Source of the DNA: an uncultured Lachnospiraceae bacterium
Lineage (GTDB): Bacteria > Bacillota > Clostridia > Lachnospirales > Lachnospiraceae
Direction: 5' to 3'
DNA: 64,000 bases
Assembly (NCBI GenBank): GCA_934351925.1
Contig: CAKRJT010000006.1
Coordinates: 62,001 to 126,000 of the forward strand
Below the pieces are notes generated by a model. That model searched no databases and was not told the origin of the DNA. It was given only the letters and a program-made list of their open reading frames with translations. The position numbers were made by a program, and so were the translations under genes. Below are positions 31,648 through 39,215 of this stretch, one piece after another; positions within the stretch are counted from its first letter, which is position 1; every line of letters starts with the position of its first letter.

Positions 31648-31947
31648 AATTCCGGTTTGCAGAAAAGTCGAGTAAAGTGAAAATCTGTAGGTGTCGAACT
31701 GACACATTAGAAAGGATTATATATGAGTGAGTTGGAGGAGTCTTCTATCGGTTTTTCCGATAAAAGTTCTGGAGGAAGAAAAAGATATAATGGTGAATCT
31801 TGTAATGAATTTTTTGACAATGTAGTTTGTTCGTGAAATTTATTATTTTATGAAATTGGTAAATCGGAATTGACCGAGCTGAAAGCGAGGGATGCTTCTT
31901 GTCCAAAGGGCAAGAAGATGTAAAATGAATTTGACAAATCGGGAATT
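31648..31947 (+). repeat. Second cassette repeat, parts A and B separated by an insert
   Basis: Part A (AATTCCGGTTTGCAGAAAAG, from 31648) begins 6 bp after the flavin-protein stop. Part B (about 31859-31947) contains ACCGAGCTGAAAGCGA, then hairpin CTTCTTGTCC-AAA-GGGCAAGAAG (31895-31917), and ends ATTTGACAAATCGGGAATT before GGGGG and the next ATG. Compared with the copy at 31077, one hairpin arm differs (GGGCAGGAAG versus GGGCAAGAAG) and pairing improves. About 170 bp containing a 37-codon frame lie between A and B. Confidence 0.65.
31723..31836 (+). CDS. Possible 37-residue small protein within the cassette repeat
   Basis: ATG 31723 follows GAAAGGA at good spacing, and the frame is open to TGA 31834-31836. 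It is rich in Ser, Glu and Gly. Its DNA contains TATCGG/CCGATA, a hairpin placed like the one in part B of the repeat, so the frame may be a diverged repeat copy and not a real gene. Confidence 0.3.
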   Translation: MSELEESSIGFSDKSSGGRKRYNGESCNEFFDNVVCS

Positions 31948-31960
31948 ATATGGGGGCAAC

Positions 31961-32326
31961 ATGATAGTTGTAAGTACAGATAAAGGCAATCTTTCTTTCC
32001 AATCAGTAGACGATGTATTAAAATTCGTACAAACATCAGCACAAGAAAATATTGAACTATGGATTAGCGGGAAGCAGCCATACCCCTGTATATCTGTGTG
32101 TATTAGCGGAGAATACGCAGCTATCAATTATTTTCAAAATGATACAGGTGATATGTGGCTGTCTTATAATGAGGAAAATCAAGAAGATGTTACTTTTATG
32201 GCTGCTGGAGAAGAATGGGAACCAGATGTCAATGCAGTCATCAGTATAAACAGTGCATTTTCTTGCATTAGGGAATTTTGTGCTACTTATGAACGACCTT
32301 GTTGTATTCAGTGGCAAGAGTTATAA
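31961..32326 (+). CDS. Imm1-like immunity protein
   Basis: 121 residues from the ATG at 31961 behind GGGGGCAAC; a longer in-frame start would run back into the repeat. The C-terminal half GDMWLSYNEENQEDVTFMAA followed by GEEWEPDVNAVISINSAFSC and EFCATYERPCCIQWQEL fits the Imm1 family, which neutralises contact-dependent or secreted deaminase and nuclease toxins. No cognate toxin gene is next to it. An orphan immunity gene of this kind may protect against toxins of neighbouring strains. AT-rich, between cassette repeats. Confidence 0.7.
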   Translation: MIVVSTDKGNLSFQSVDDVLKFVQTSAQENIELWISGKQPYPCISVCISGEYAAINYFQNDTGDMWLSYNEENQEDVTFMAAGEEWEPDVNAVISINSAFSCIREFCATYERPCCIQWQEL

Positions 32327-32343
32327 CTTCCAATTTGCAGAGG
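32325..32343 (+). repeat. Cassette-type repeat A after the Imm1-like gene
   Basis: AACTTCCAATTTGCAGAGG overlaps the stop codon and leads directly into the GAGGTG ribosome binding site of the GNAT gene. No part B is present here. Confidence 0.55.
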
Positions 32344-32350
32344 TGATATA

Positions 32351-32857
32351 GTGAAAGAAATAGATATAAAAAAGCTTTCAAAAAGATATACTGTAAGAAA
32401 ACTTAATTTAGATGATGTACAAATGATTTATACATTTTGCAAGAGAAATACACAGTATTATGAATATTGTGGAAAAGAACCTTCTATTGAGCTAATAGAG
32501 AGAGACATAGAAATTACTCCTCCAGGTATTCCAATCGAACAAAAGTATTATATTGGTTTTTTTGATAATGGTAAATTAGTTGCAGTAATGGATTTAGTAG
32601 ATGGATATCCAACTTGTGATTATGTATATATTGGCTTTTTTATGATGGATTGTGAATTACAAGGGAATGGGATTGGCAGTAAAATAGTTTCTGAATCACT
32701 TGAATATTTATCTGGGCAAGGGTTTCAGAAATGCCAGTTGGGAATAGATAAGTATAATCCTCAATCAAATCATTTTTGGAGAAAAAATGGTTTTGAAGTA
32801 ATTAGGGAAGTAGAGATAGAAGAAGGAATTATTTTAGTAGCAGAGAAACAATTGTAA
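32351..32857 (+). CDS. GNAT-family N-acetyltransferase
   Basis: 168 residues with a GTG start behind GAGGTGATATA. The acetyl-CoA binding motif A is FFMMDCELQGNGIGSKIVSE (Q-x-x-G-x-G pattern), and the C-terminal ...QLGIDKYNPQSNHFWRKNGFE is the usual motif B with its N-x-x-S-x-x-F-W pattern. The substrate, an amine or a protein N-terminus, cannot be derived. Low GC and small size match the other genes of this accessory block. Confidence 0.9.
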   Translation: MKEIDIKKLSKRYTVRKLNLDDVQMIYTFCKRNTQYYEYCGKEPSIELIERDIEITPPGIPIEQKYYIGFFDNGKLVAVMDLVDGYPTCDYVYIGFFMMDCELQGNGIGSKIVSESLEYLSGQGFQKCQLGIDKYNPQSNHFWRKNGFEVIREVEIEEGIILVAEKQL

Positions 32858-32898
32858 TTTATAAATTCAAATAGACCAACAGAAGGAGAGGTGATTAC

Positions 32899-33108
32899 AT
32901 GGAAATTTTATATGAATTATCGTGGCTGTGGGAAACGCTGGGAATTGCACTTGGAGTTGCTGCTGTCTGCGTGGCTTGCACAGCACTGGTATGCAAGGCA
33001 GCGAAGAAGAAACTCAGTAAAAAGCTGCTGGCAGTCATAGGAGTGGTGGCATTTGTCGCTGCAATTCTGGCGGTTATTCTGGCTGCCCGGACACCTATGC
33101 CGCTTTGA
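32899..33108 (+). CDS. Small membrane protein with two helices
   Basis: 69 residues; ATG behind GAAGGAGAGGTG, an excellent site. Two hydrophobic helices (about 13-33 and 43-63) are joined by a basic loop KAAKKKLSKKL. GC content is higher than in the cassette block, and it lies directly upstream of a structured repeat and aguA. I do not recognise a family. Confidence 0.65.
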   Translation: MEILYELSWLWETLGIALGVAAVCVACTALVCKAAKKKLSKKLLAVIGVVAFVAAILAVILAARTPMPL

Positions 33109-33110
33109 GA

Positions 33111-33160
33111 GGTGGCAATACAGCAAGCGATGCTTGCTGTATGCAGCGGTGTAAAAATGG
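33111..33160 (+). repeat. Hairpin intergenic repeat, third copy (upstream of aguA)
   Basis: GGTGGCAATACAGCAAGC, GAT and GCTTGCTGTATGCAGCGGTG are followed by TAAAAATGG. Position by position it corresponds to the second hairpin and tail of the copies at 7120 and 8004. Both arms have changed together (ACTGCA/TGCAGT there, ACAGCAAGC/GCTTGCTGT here), which keeps the stem. It lies 85 bp before the aguA start. Confidence 0.65.
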
Positions 33161-33244
33161 TATTTGTTTTATTCGGAAATACTCCAACAGATGGTTGAAG
33201 AAAAATGGGGAAACAATTAAAAATAGAAATAAGAGGAAAATCAA

Positions 33245-34501
33245 ATGAGAATATTCAACAGTACCCCAAGGGATGACAATTTCAGAATGCCGGGTGAGTT
33301 TGAGAGACATCAGGGCTGCATTATGATATGGCCGGTAAGACCCGGCTCATGGATATATGGCGGTAAGGCTGCGAAGAAGGTATTCGCTAAGATTGCGGCA
33401 ATAATTGCACAGAGTGAGCATGTCTATATGCTTGCCGACCATGAACATCTGAAAGAAGCTCATGAGCATCTGAAGGAAGCATATGAGCATCTAAAAGAAG
33501 CTCATGAGCACCTAGCTCAGGAGCAAAAAAATCCTAAGGATACCAAGGCGGATTTTTCAGAAACCCTGCAGCATAAAGAAGAAGTGCACCATATGCTTGA
33601 ATGGCAGGTTACATGTGCGGGCAAAGGAATAGAGGTTGTCGAGCTTGAGTCCGATGATGCATGGGCGCGCGATGTGGCACCGACCTTTGTGAAAAATGCA
33701 GACGGCATCGTGAGAGGCATCAACTGGAGCTTTAACGCATGGGGCGGTGATTATGACGGGCTGTATGCAGATTGGACGAAGGATAATCTGGTTGCAAAGC
33801 GCTTTCTTGAGTATGCGGGCTTTGACTGTTATGACGCGGAGCCGTTTGTGCTGGAGGGTGGTTCGATACATTCGGACGGCGATGGAACCATGCTGGTTAC
33901 GGAGAGCTGTCTGTGCAGTCCGGGAAGAAATCCGAAGCTTGGAAAGGCACAGATTGAGGAAAAGCTGAAGCAGTACTGCAATGTGGAAAAGGTGGTATGG
34001 CTTCCGTGCGGGATATATCAGGATGAGACTAACGAGCATGTCGATAATGTATGTGCTTTTGTGCGTCCGGGTGAGGTCGTGCTCGCGTGGACGGACAAGG
34101 AGGACGACCCACAGTATGATATGAGCAAAAAATGCCTTGAGGTCTTAGAAAGCGAGACGGACGCAAAGGGAAGGCATTTTAAGGTGCATAAGCTTTATAT
34201 ACCTGAAAAGCCCGTGTGCATAACCGAGGAGGAGCTTGCCGGCTTTGAGTTCGAGCCGGGCGAGGATGAGAGAAGTGCGGGTGAGCGGCTTGCAGCCTCC
34301 TATGTGAATTTCTATATCTCAAATGGTGCGATTGTGCTGCCACAATTCGGAGATGTGAACGATGAGAAGGCGGTTGCGGTACTTAAGGAAGCCTTCCCTG
34401 ACAGAAATATCGTCCCGGTGTACGCGCGCGACATAATTGTCGGCGGCGGAAATATTCATTGTATAACACAGCAGATACCGGCTCAGGAGGTTAATGAATA
34501 G
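33245..34501 (+). CDS. aguA: Agmatine deiminase
   Basis: 418 residues, ATG behind AAGAGGAAAATCA. It hydrolyses agmatine to N-carbamoylputrescine and ammonia. Hallmarks: GEFERHQGCIMIWPVRPGSW, DDAWARDVAPTFV, FNAWGGDYDGLY, LEGGSIHSDGDG, the His in DETNEHVDNVCAFV and the catalytic Cys406 in GGGNIHCITQQIP. The usual length is about 365-370 residues. The surplus is an insertion at about 64-115 built from a 21-bp DNA repeat (33440-33520) giving four EHLKEAH-like units. The insertion lies after the conserved EHVYML segment and before the conserved MLEWQV, so the catalytic core is intact. It works with aguB, next but one downstream. Confidence 0.96.
   Translation: MRIFNSTPRDDNFRMPGEFERHQGCIMIWPVRPGSWIYGGKAAKKVFAKIAAIIAQSEHVYMLADHEHLKEAHEHLKEAYEHLKEAHEHLAQEQKNPKDTKADFSETLQHKEEVHHMLEWQVTCAGKGIEVVELESDDAWARDVAPTFVKNADGIVRGINWSFNAWGGDYDGLYADWTKDNLVAKRFLEYAGFDCYDAEPFVLEGGSIHSDGDGTMLVTESCLCSPGRNPKLGKAQIEEKLKQYCNVEKVVWLPCGIYQDETNEHVDNVCAFVRPGEVVLAWTDKEDDPQYDMSKKCLEVLESETDAKGRHFKVHKLYIPEKPVCITEEELAGFEFEPGEDERSAGERLAASYVNFYISNGAIVLPQFGDVNDEKAVAVLKEAFPDRNIVPVYARDIIVGGGNIHCITQQIPAQEVNE
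33440..33520 (+). repeat. 21-bp tandem repeat inside aguA
   Basis: Three full units and one partial unit (starting 33440, 33461, 33482, 33503) of CATGAGCATCTGAAAGAAGC type. They encode seven-residue EHLKEAH steps, a charged, heptad-like helix. The frame is kept since 21 is a multiple of three. Confidence 0.9.
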
Positions 34502-34581
34502 GTGCATACAGGGAAGTATGCCGGATGCTGCAATAATAGTATTCGGAGCAGGTTATTTTGAGTGATTGGAGGCAAAATAAT

Positions 34582-35130
34582 ATGACAAAGCTTGATAATT
34601 TTGTTGACATGATGACGGGACATTTTGATAATAAGGAACAGTTTGGGATGCTGCAGGCGGCGGGGAAAATATATCCTTACGCGGAGCATGTAAATACCGT
34701 CTGTAATGACAAAATAAAAAATCTTCCTGAGGATTTCAACGGAAAATTTGTTGTTGAAGAAAGTTATTATGAAACCAATGGAAAACGTCATGCATCACCA
34801 CATCTTTTCCTTATTACGGAGACTGAGGACGGGATACTTCTTTCCTCCTATGAAATTCCGGAGGGTGAAGACAAGGGGACATTTTCGTATGCCTCTATGA
34901 GAAATGTTGATTACGCTGAATTGAAAAAATCTGAAAAATTTACCCCGGCACTTTACCATGAAAGCTCCGGAAGCTGGGAGGGAGGCAGCATAAGCAGCTT
35001 CTCGCCGGTCATGACCTTCAAGCTTTGGGAAAGATTTTCCGAGAGTTGTCTGGAGGTATCTGAAAGCATGGAGGTTAACGGAAAGAGAACCTTCGGATAT
35101 GATGAACCGATTATTTATAAGAGGGTGTAA
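34582..35130 (+). CDS. Unknown protein between aguA and aguB, possibly CpeT/CpcT-like
   Basis: 182 residues from the ATG at 34582, behind TTGGAGGCAAAATA. The N-terminal FVDMMTGHFDNKEQ resembles the G-x-F-x-N/S-x-x-Q opening of the CpeT/CpcT (DUF1001) barrel family, known from phycobilin lyases but found more widely; the rest is beta-rich, as expected for a lipocalin-like barrel. No signal peptide or membrane segment. It sits between two consecutive enzymes of putrescine synthesis, 80 bp after aguA. No role can be given. A short GCATAC/GTATGC hairpin (about 34503-34521) precedes it. Confidence 0.6.
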   Translation: MTKLDNFVDMMTGHFDNKEQFGMLQAAGKIYPYAEHVNTVCNDKIKNLPEDFNGKFVVEESYYETNGKRHASPHLFLITETEDGILLSSYEIPEGEDKGTFSYASMRNVDYAELKKSEKFTPALYHESSGSWEGGSISSFSPVMTFKLWERFSESCLEVSESMEVNGKRTFGYDEPIIYKRV

Positions 35131-35270
35131 TATTATGATATCAGTGGCAAAGGGTAAGAAGTCCGATGCAAGCTTGCCTGCATGAGAATTTTTGATATTG
35201 TGGCACGCAGATACATGAATGTAATGCAGACAGCAGAGGAAGAGCACCCTGCAGTGAAGAAAGGAGAAAT

Positions 35271-36143
35271 ATGAGAACCGTAAAATACGCAGGAATACAG
35301 ATGTCCTGCACCGGAAATGTGCAGGAAAATATTGAGAAGGCGGAGCGTCTTGTGAGGGAGGCTGCGGCGGACGGAGCGCAGATTATCCTGCTTCCGGAGC
35401 TTTTTGAGAATTGGTATTTTTGTCAGGAGAGAAATTACGAGTCATATAAGCTTGCCAAGCCTCTTATGGAGAACGATGCCGTCCTGCATTTTCAGAAGGT
35501 GGCAAAGGAGCTTGCGGTTGTGCTGCCGATAAGCTTCTATGAGAGGGATATAAATGTGTACTATAATTCCGTTGCCGTGATAGATGCGGACGGAAGCATA
35601 CTTGGTGTATACAGAAAGACACATATTCCGGATGACCATTACTATCAGGAAAAGTTCTATTTCACACCTGGAGATACCGGCTTTAAGGTGTGGGATACGA
35701 AATACGCGAGAATTGGCGTCGGGATATGCTGGGATCAGTGGTTTCCGGAGACGGCGAGGGGAATGGCGGTACAGGGGGCGGAGCTGTTATTTTATCCGAC
35801 CGCTATAGGCAGCGAGCCGATACTTGACTGTGACAGCATGCCGCATTGGAGACGCTGCATGCAGGGACATGCCGCCTGCAATATCGTGCCCGTGGTCGCC
35901 GCGAACAGATACGGGCTTGAGAGCGTGGCACCATCTAAGGACAACGGTGGTCAGAAATCAGAACTGCTTTTTTATGGGTCGTCCTTTGTCACTGATGAGA
36001 CAGGTGAGCTTGTCTGCCAGGCGTCGAGGGATAAGGAGGAGATTGTATATGGGCAGTCGGACCTCGATGCAGTGCGCGATATGCGCGACAGCTGGGGGCT
36101 TTTCAGGGACAGGAGACCGGAAATTTATAAAAAGTTAATTTGA
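35271..36143 (+). CDS. aguB: N-carbamoylputrescine amidase
   Basis: 290 residues; ATG behind GAAAGGAGAAAT. It splits N-carbamoylputrescine to putrescine, CO2 and ammonia. The nitrilase triad is Glu43 (LLPELFENWYF), Lys116 (YRKTHIPDDHYYQEKFYF) and Cys153 (GVGICWDQWFPE), with GRSHMPHWRR-like DSMPHWRRCMQGHAACNIVP further on. The FENWYF and DHYYQEKFYF segments are typical of the AguB branch. It closes the polyamine locus and is followed by a terminator. Confidence 0.97.
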   Translation: MRTVKYAGIQMSCTGNVQENIEKAERLVREAAADGAQIILLPELFENWYFCQERNYESYKLAKPLMENDAVLHFQKVAKELAVVLPISFYERDINVYYNSVAVIDADGSILGVYRKTHIPDDHYYQEKFYFTPGDTGFKVWDTKYARIGVGICWDQWFPETARGMAVQGAELLFYPTAIGSEPILDCDSMPHWRRCMQGHAACNIVPVVAANRYGLESVAPSKDNGGQKSELLFYGSSFVTDETGELVCQASRDKEEIVYGQSDLDAVRDMRDSWGLFRDRRPEIYKKLI

Positions 36144-36198
36144 CTTAACGAGTGATGAAGTGTATATTTTTCAGCATATGTTACGTTAAATAAGGAAA

Positions 36199-36234
36199 AG
36201 CTGTTTGCCGTTACACAGGGCAGACGGCTTTTTG
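36199..36234 (+). terminator. Terminator after aguB
   Basis: AGCTGTTTGCC pairs with GGGCAGACGGCT (with G-U pairs) around TTACACA-like loop bases, followed by TTTTT. It ends the polyamine locus. Confidence 0.75.
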
Positions 36235-36369
36235 CTATCATTATTTAACCATGCAGAGTAAAAGAGCAGATAGAATCTGAGCTGGTTGTGCAGCAGACAT
36301 CATAAAGCGGCTTTATAGAAAATTTCTGTTTTTTAACTCAAAATATTGTCTGCGGAAATGGAGAGAAGA

Positions 36370-39006
36370 ATGCTTCAGTTAAAAAACATTGTCAAGGACT
36401 ATGTGAGCGGCGACACCACCGTGCAGGCACTAAAGGGAATTGACATCACCTTCAGGGACAGCGAGTTCGTGTCGATTCTAGGACAGTCCGGCTGTGGAAA
36501 GACAACGCTGTTAAATATCATAGGAGGTCTTGACCAGTACACAAGCGGCGACCTTATAATTAATGGAAGGTCTACCACGAAGTATAAGGATTCTGACTGG
36601 GATACCTACCGTAATCACACAATAGGCTTCGTGTTCCAGAGCTATAACCTTATACCGCACCAGTCGGTTCTGTCCAATGTAGAGCTTGCGCTGACACTCT
36701 CAGGTGTTTCTAAGGCGGAGAGAAGAAAAAGAGCCGTTGAGGTGCTTGAGAAGGTCGGTCTCGGCGACCAGATACATAAGAAGCCTAACCAGATGTCCGG
36801 CGGACAGATGCAGAGGGTTGCCATAGCAAGAGCACTTGTGAACAATCCGGATATACTGCTTGCCGATGAGCCGACAGGCGCACTCGATTCAGCCACGAGT
36901 ATCCAGATTATGGAGCTGTTAAAGGAGATATCCAAGGACAGGCTTATTATTATGGTAACTCATAATCCGGAGCTTGCAGAGAAATATTCATCACGAATTG
37001 TAAGACTTTTAGATGGCAAGGTTACGGATGATACCATGCCGTATGAGCCGACGGACAGCAGGGTTACGGAGAATAACAAGGCTAAGAGGGTAAAGAAAAA
37101 GAAAGGCACATCCATGTCATTTTTGACGGCATTGTCCCTCAGTGCCAATAACCTTATGACCAAGAAGGGAAGAACTCTGCTTACTGCGTTTGCAGGCAGT
37201 ATCGGTATCATAGGAATTGCACTTATTCTTGCACTTTCGAGTGGCTTTCAGAGCTATATAAAAAGGGTTGAGGAGGATACGCTTTCCTCATATCCAATAG
37301 CCATTGAGGAGGAGCAGGTTGATTATTCGAGCATGATGAGTGCCTTTATGGGGCAGCATGTCGGTGAAGCGTCCGAGAAGGAGGACGGAAAAATCTACTC
37401 CAACAACATTATAAGCGAGATGTTAAATTCCATGATGTCACAGGTTCAGGTGAATAATCTTGCAGATTTTAAGAAATTTATCGAGGACAGGAATAACGGC
37501 TTTGATGAGCTTGTGAGCGATATTCAGTATGGATATTCAACCACACTCAATATATATAAGGAGGACACCTCAGACGGAATAGTCCAGGTAAATCCCAGTA
37601 CGGTGCTTGACACCATAGGGATGGGACAGCTTTCGGGAATGTCAGGTTCTTCAATGATGAGTTCGTCCATGATGGGTGGAGGCTCATGGGATGTGTGGAG
37701 CGAGCTTATCGGTAACCGGACTCTCCTTGAGTCACAGTACGATGTGATTGCAGGAAGATGGCCGAACGCTTACAATGAGATTGTTCTGATTGTCGACGAA
37801 AATAATGAAATCAGCGATTATGCGCTGTATGCACTTGGACTTAAGGATCAGAATGAAGTGGCTGATACAATGACACGCCTTGCAAAGGGTGAGGAGGTTG
37901 TAAGCTATAAGACAGAGTATACCTATGAGGATATTCTTGATTTGAGATATCGTCTCATTGTAAATACTGATTTCTACAGCTACAATGAGGAAAATGACAG
38001 CTATACCGATGTGCGTGAGGCTGAGGACAGCTACAGGGCTGCCATTGCAGACGGAATCCAGCTTCAGGTTGTGGGTATTTTAAGACCGGATCCGGACGCT
38101 GTGACAGGTGCCGTGAGCGGTTCTGTGGGCTATACGAGTGCGCTTATGGAGTATGTAATCAATCAGATTAATGCGTCGGATATTGTCAAGAAACAGGCAG
38201 CAGACCCTGAGACGGATGTAATCACAGGATTGCCTTTTACCAAGGATGGCGAGGAGGTCGAGATGGAGAGCACCTTCGACATCACGACACTTACACCCGA
38301 GCAGCAGGCATATCTTGCTTCGCTGTCACAGGAGGAGCTTGAGGAGCTCATGGCATCCTACATGCAGCCGGCAACCTCATCTGCAACCTATGATGGCAAT
38401 ATGGAGGCATTTGGCGTGGCTGACCTTGAAAAACCAAGCTCCATTATGATTTATCCTGTGGACTTTGCCTCAAAGGATATGATATCCGATAAGATATCAG
38501 AGTACAACGATGCTGTCCGTGCTGAGGGCAGAGAGGAATCGATAATCAATTACACCGATTATATCGGACTTATGATGTCATCGATAAGCACCATAATAAA
38601 CGCAATCTCCTATGTGCTCATCGCGTTTGTTGCGATATCGCTCGTGGTTTCCTCGATAATGATTGGTATTATCACATACATCTCCGTTCTCGAGAGAACG
38701 AAGGAAATAGGTATCTTAAGAAGTATAGGTGCTTCTAAGCACGATATCTCGATGGTATTCAATGCGGAGACGCTCATAGTCGGTTTCGTGTCTGGAGCTA
38801 TGGGAATTATAGTGACCATGCTGCTGATTATTCCGATAAATGCCATAATTATGAACCTCTCCGGCATATCGAATGTTGCCGGGCTTCCATGGATGGCAGC
38901 ACTTATCCTTGTGCTTATAAGCATGGCACTCACGTTTATCGCGGGACTTATCCCTGCTAAGATGGCGGCTAAGAAGGATCCGGTTGTGGCACTTAGAAGT
39001 GAGTAA
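36370..39006 (+). CDS. MacB-like ABC transporter, ATPase fused to permease
   Basis: 878 residues from the ATG at 36370 (GGAG 6 bp upstream); TTG/ATG starts shortly before are weaker. The ATPase domain (1-225) has Walker A GQSGCGKTTLLN, signature MSGGQMQRV, Walker B ILLADEPTGALDS and the switch His in VTHNPE. A basic linker is followed by TM1 (about 270-290), a long extracytoplasmic domain (about 295-740) with a Met/Ser-rich stretch near 425-445, and three C-terminal helices (about 745-870) with the FtsX coupling text ERTKEIGILRSIGASKHDI. A natural single-chain fusion of the MacB superfamily. The exported substrate is unknown. It has its own terminator. Confidence 0.92.
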   Translation: MLQLKNIVKDYVSGDTTVQALKGIDITFRDSEFVSILGQSGCGKTTLLNIIGGLDQYTSGDLIINGRSTTKYKDSDWDTYRNHTIGFVFQSYNLIPHQSVLSNVELALTLSGVSKAERRKRAVEVLEKVGLGDQIHKKPNQMSGGQMQRVAIARALVNNPDILLADEPTGALDSATSIQIMELLKEISKDRLIIMVTHNPELAEKYSSRIVRLLDGKVTDDTMPYEPTDSRVTENNKAKRVKKKKGTSMSFLTALSLSANNLMTKKGRTLLTAFAGSIGIIGIALILALSSGFQSYIKRVEEDTLSSYPIAIEEEQVDYSSMMSAFMGQHVGEASEKEDGKIYSNNIISEMLNSMMSQVQVNNLADFKKFIEDRNNGFDELVSDIQYGYSTTLNIYKEDTSDGIVQVNPSTVLDTIGMGQLSGMSGSSMMSSSMMGGGSWDVWSELIGNRTLLESQYDVIAGRWPNAYNEIVLIVDENNEISDYALYALGLKDQNEVADTMTRLAKGEEVVSYKTEYTYEDILDLRYRLIVNTDFYSYNEENDSYTDVREAEDSYRAAIADGIQLQVVGILRPDPDAVTGAVSGSVGYTSALMEYVINQINASDIVKKQAADPETDVITGLPFTKDGEEVEMESTFDITTLTPEQQAYLASLSQEELEELMASYMQPATSSATYDGNMEAFGVADLEKPSSIMIYPVDFASKDMISDKISEYNDAVRAEGREESIINYTDYIGLMMSSISTIINAISYVLIAFVAISLVVSSIMIGIITYISVLERTKEIGILRSIGASKHDISMVFNAETLIVGFVSGAMGIIVTMLLIIPINAIIMNLSGISNVAGLPWMAALILVLISMALTFIAGLIPAKMAAKKDPVVALRSE

Positions 39007-39075
39007 ATGAGGATAAGTTAATTAAGTTTATTATATTTTAAATACATTTTTAAAAAATTGAAGAAATTATAACGA

Positions 39076-39119
39076 AAAAAGGTATGAAATGTCAATAGGG
39101 TGTTTCATACCTTTTTGTT
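39076..39119 (+). terminator. Strong, potentially bidirectional terminator
   Basis: AAAAAGGTATGAAA (39077-39090) pairs with TTTCATACCTTTTT (39104-39117). The A-run and T-run flank the stem on either side, so it can end transcripts from both the ABC gene and the opposing patatin gene. Confidence 0.9.
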
Positions 39120-39215
39120 TTGCATATTTTAGCTATAACCATAAGATTTAAACAGAATAATTAACGGAAACTTTTTGTATGTTGTATAGTTGTCAGAGAA
39201 TTTATTTCTTGGAAT

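Noticed and set aside
26986..32343. Prophage or conjugative element as the source of the accessory genes
   Set aside because: No phage structural, portal, relaxase, integrase or transposase gene is visible, and the genes are single units with repeats between them.
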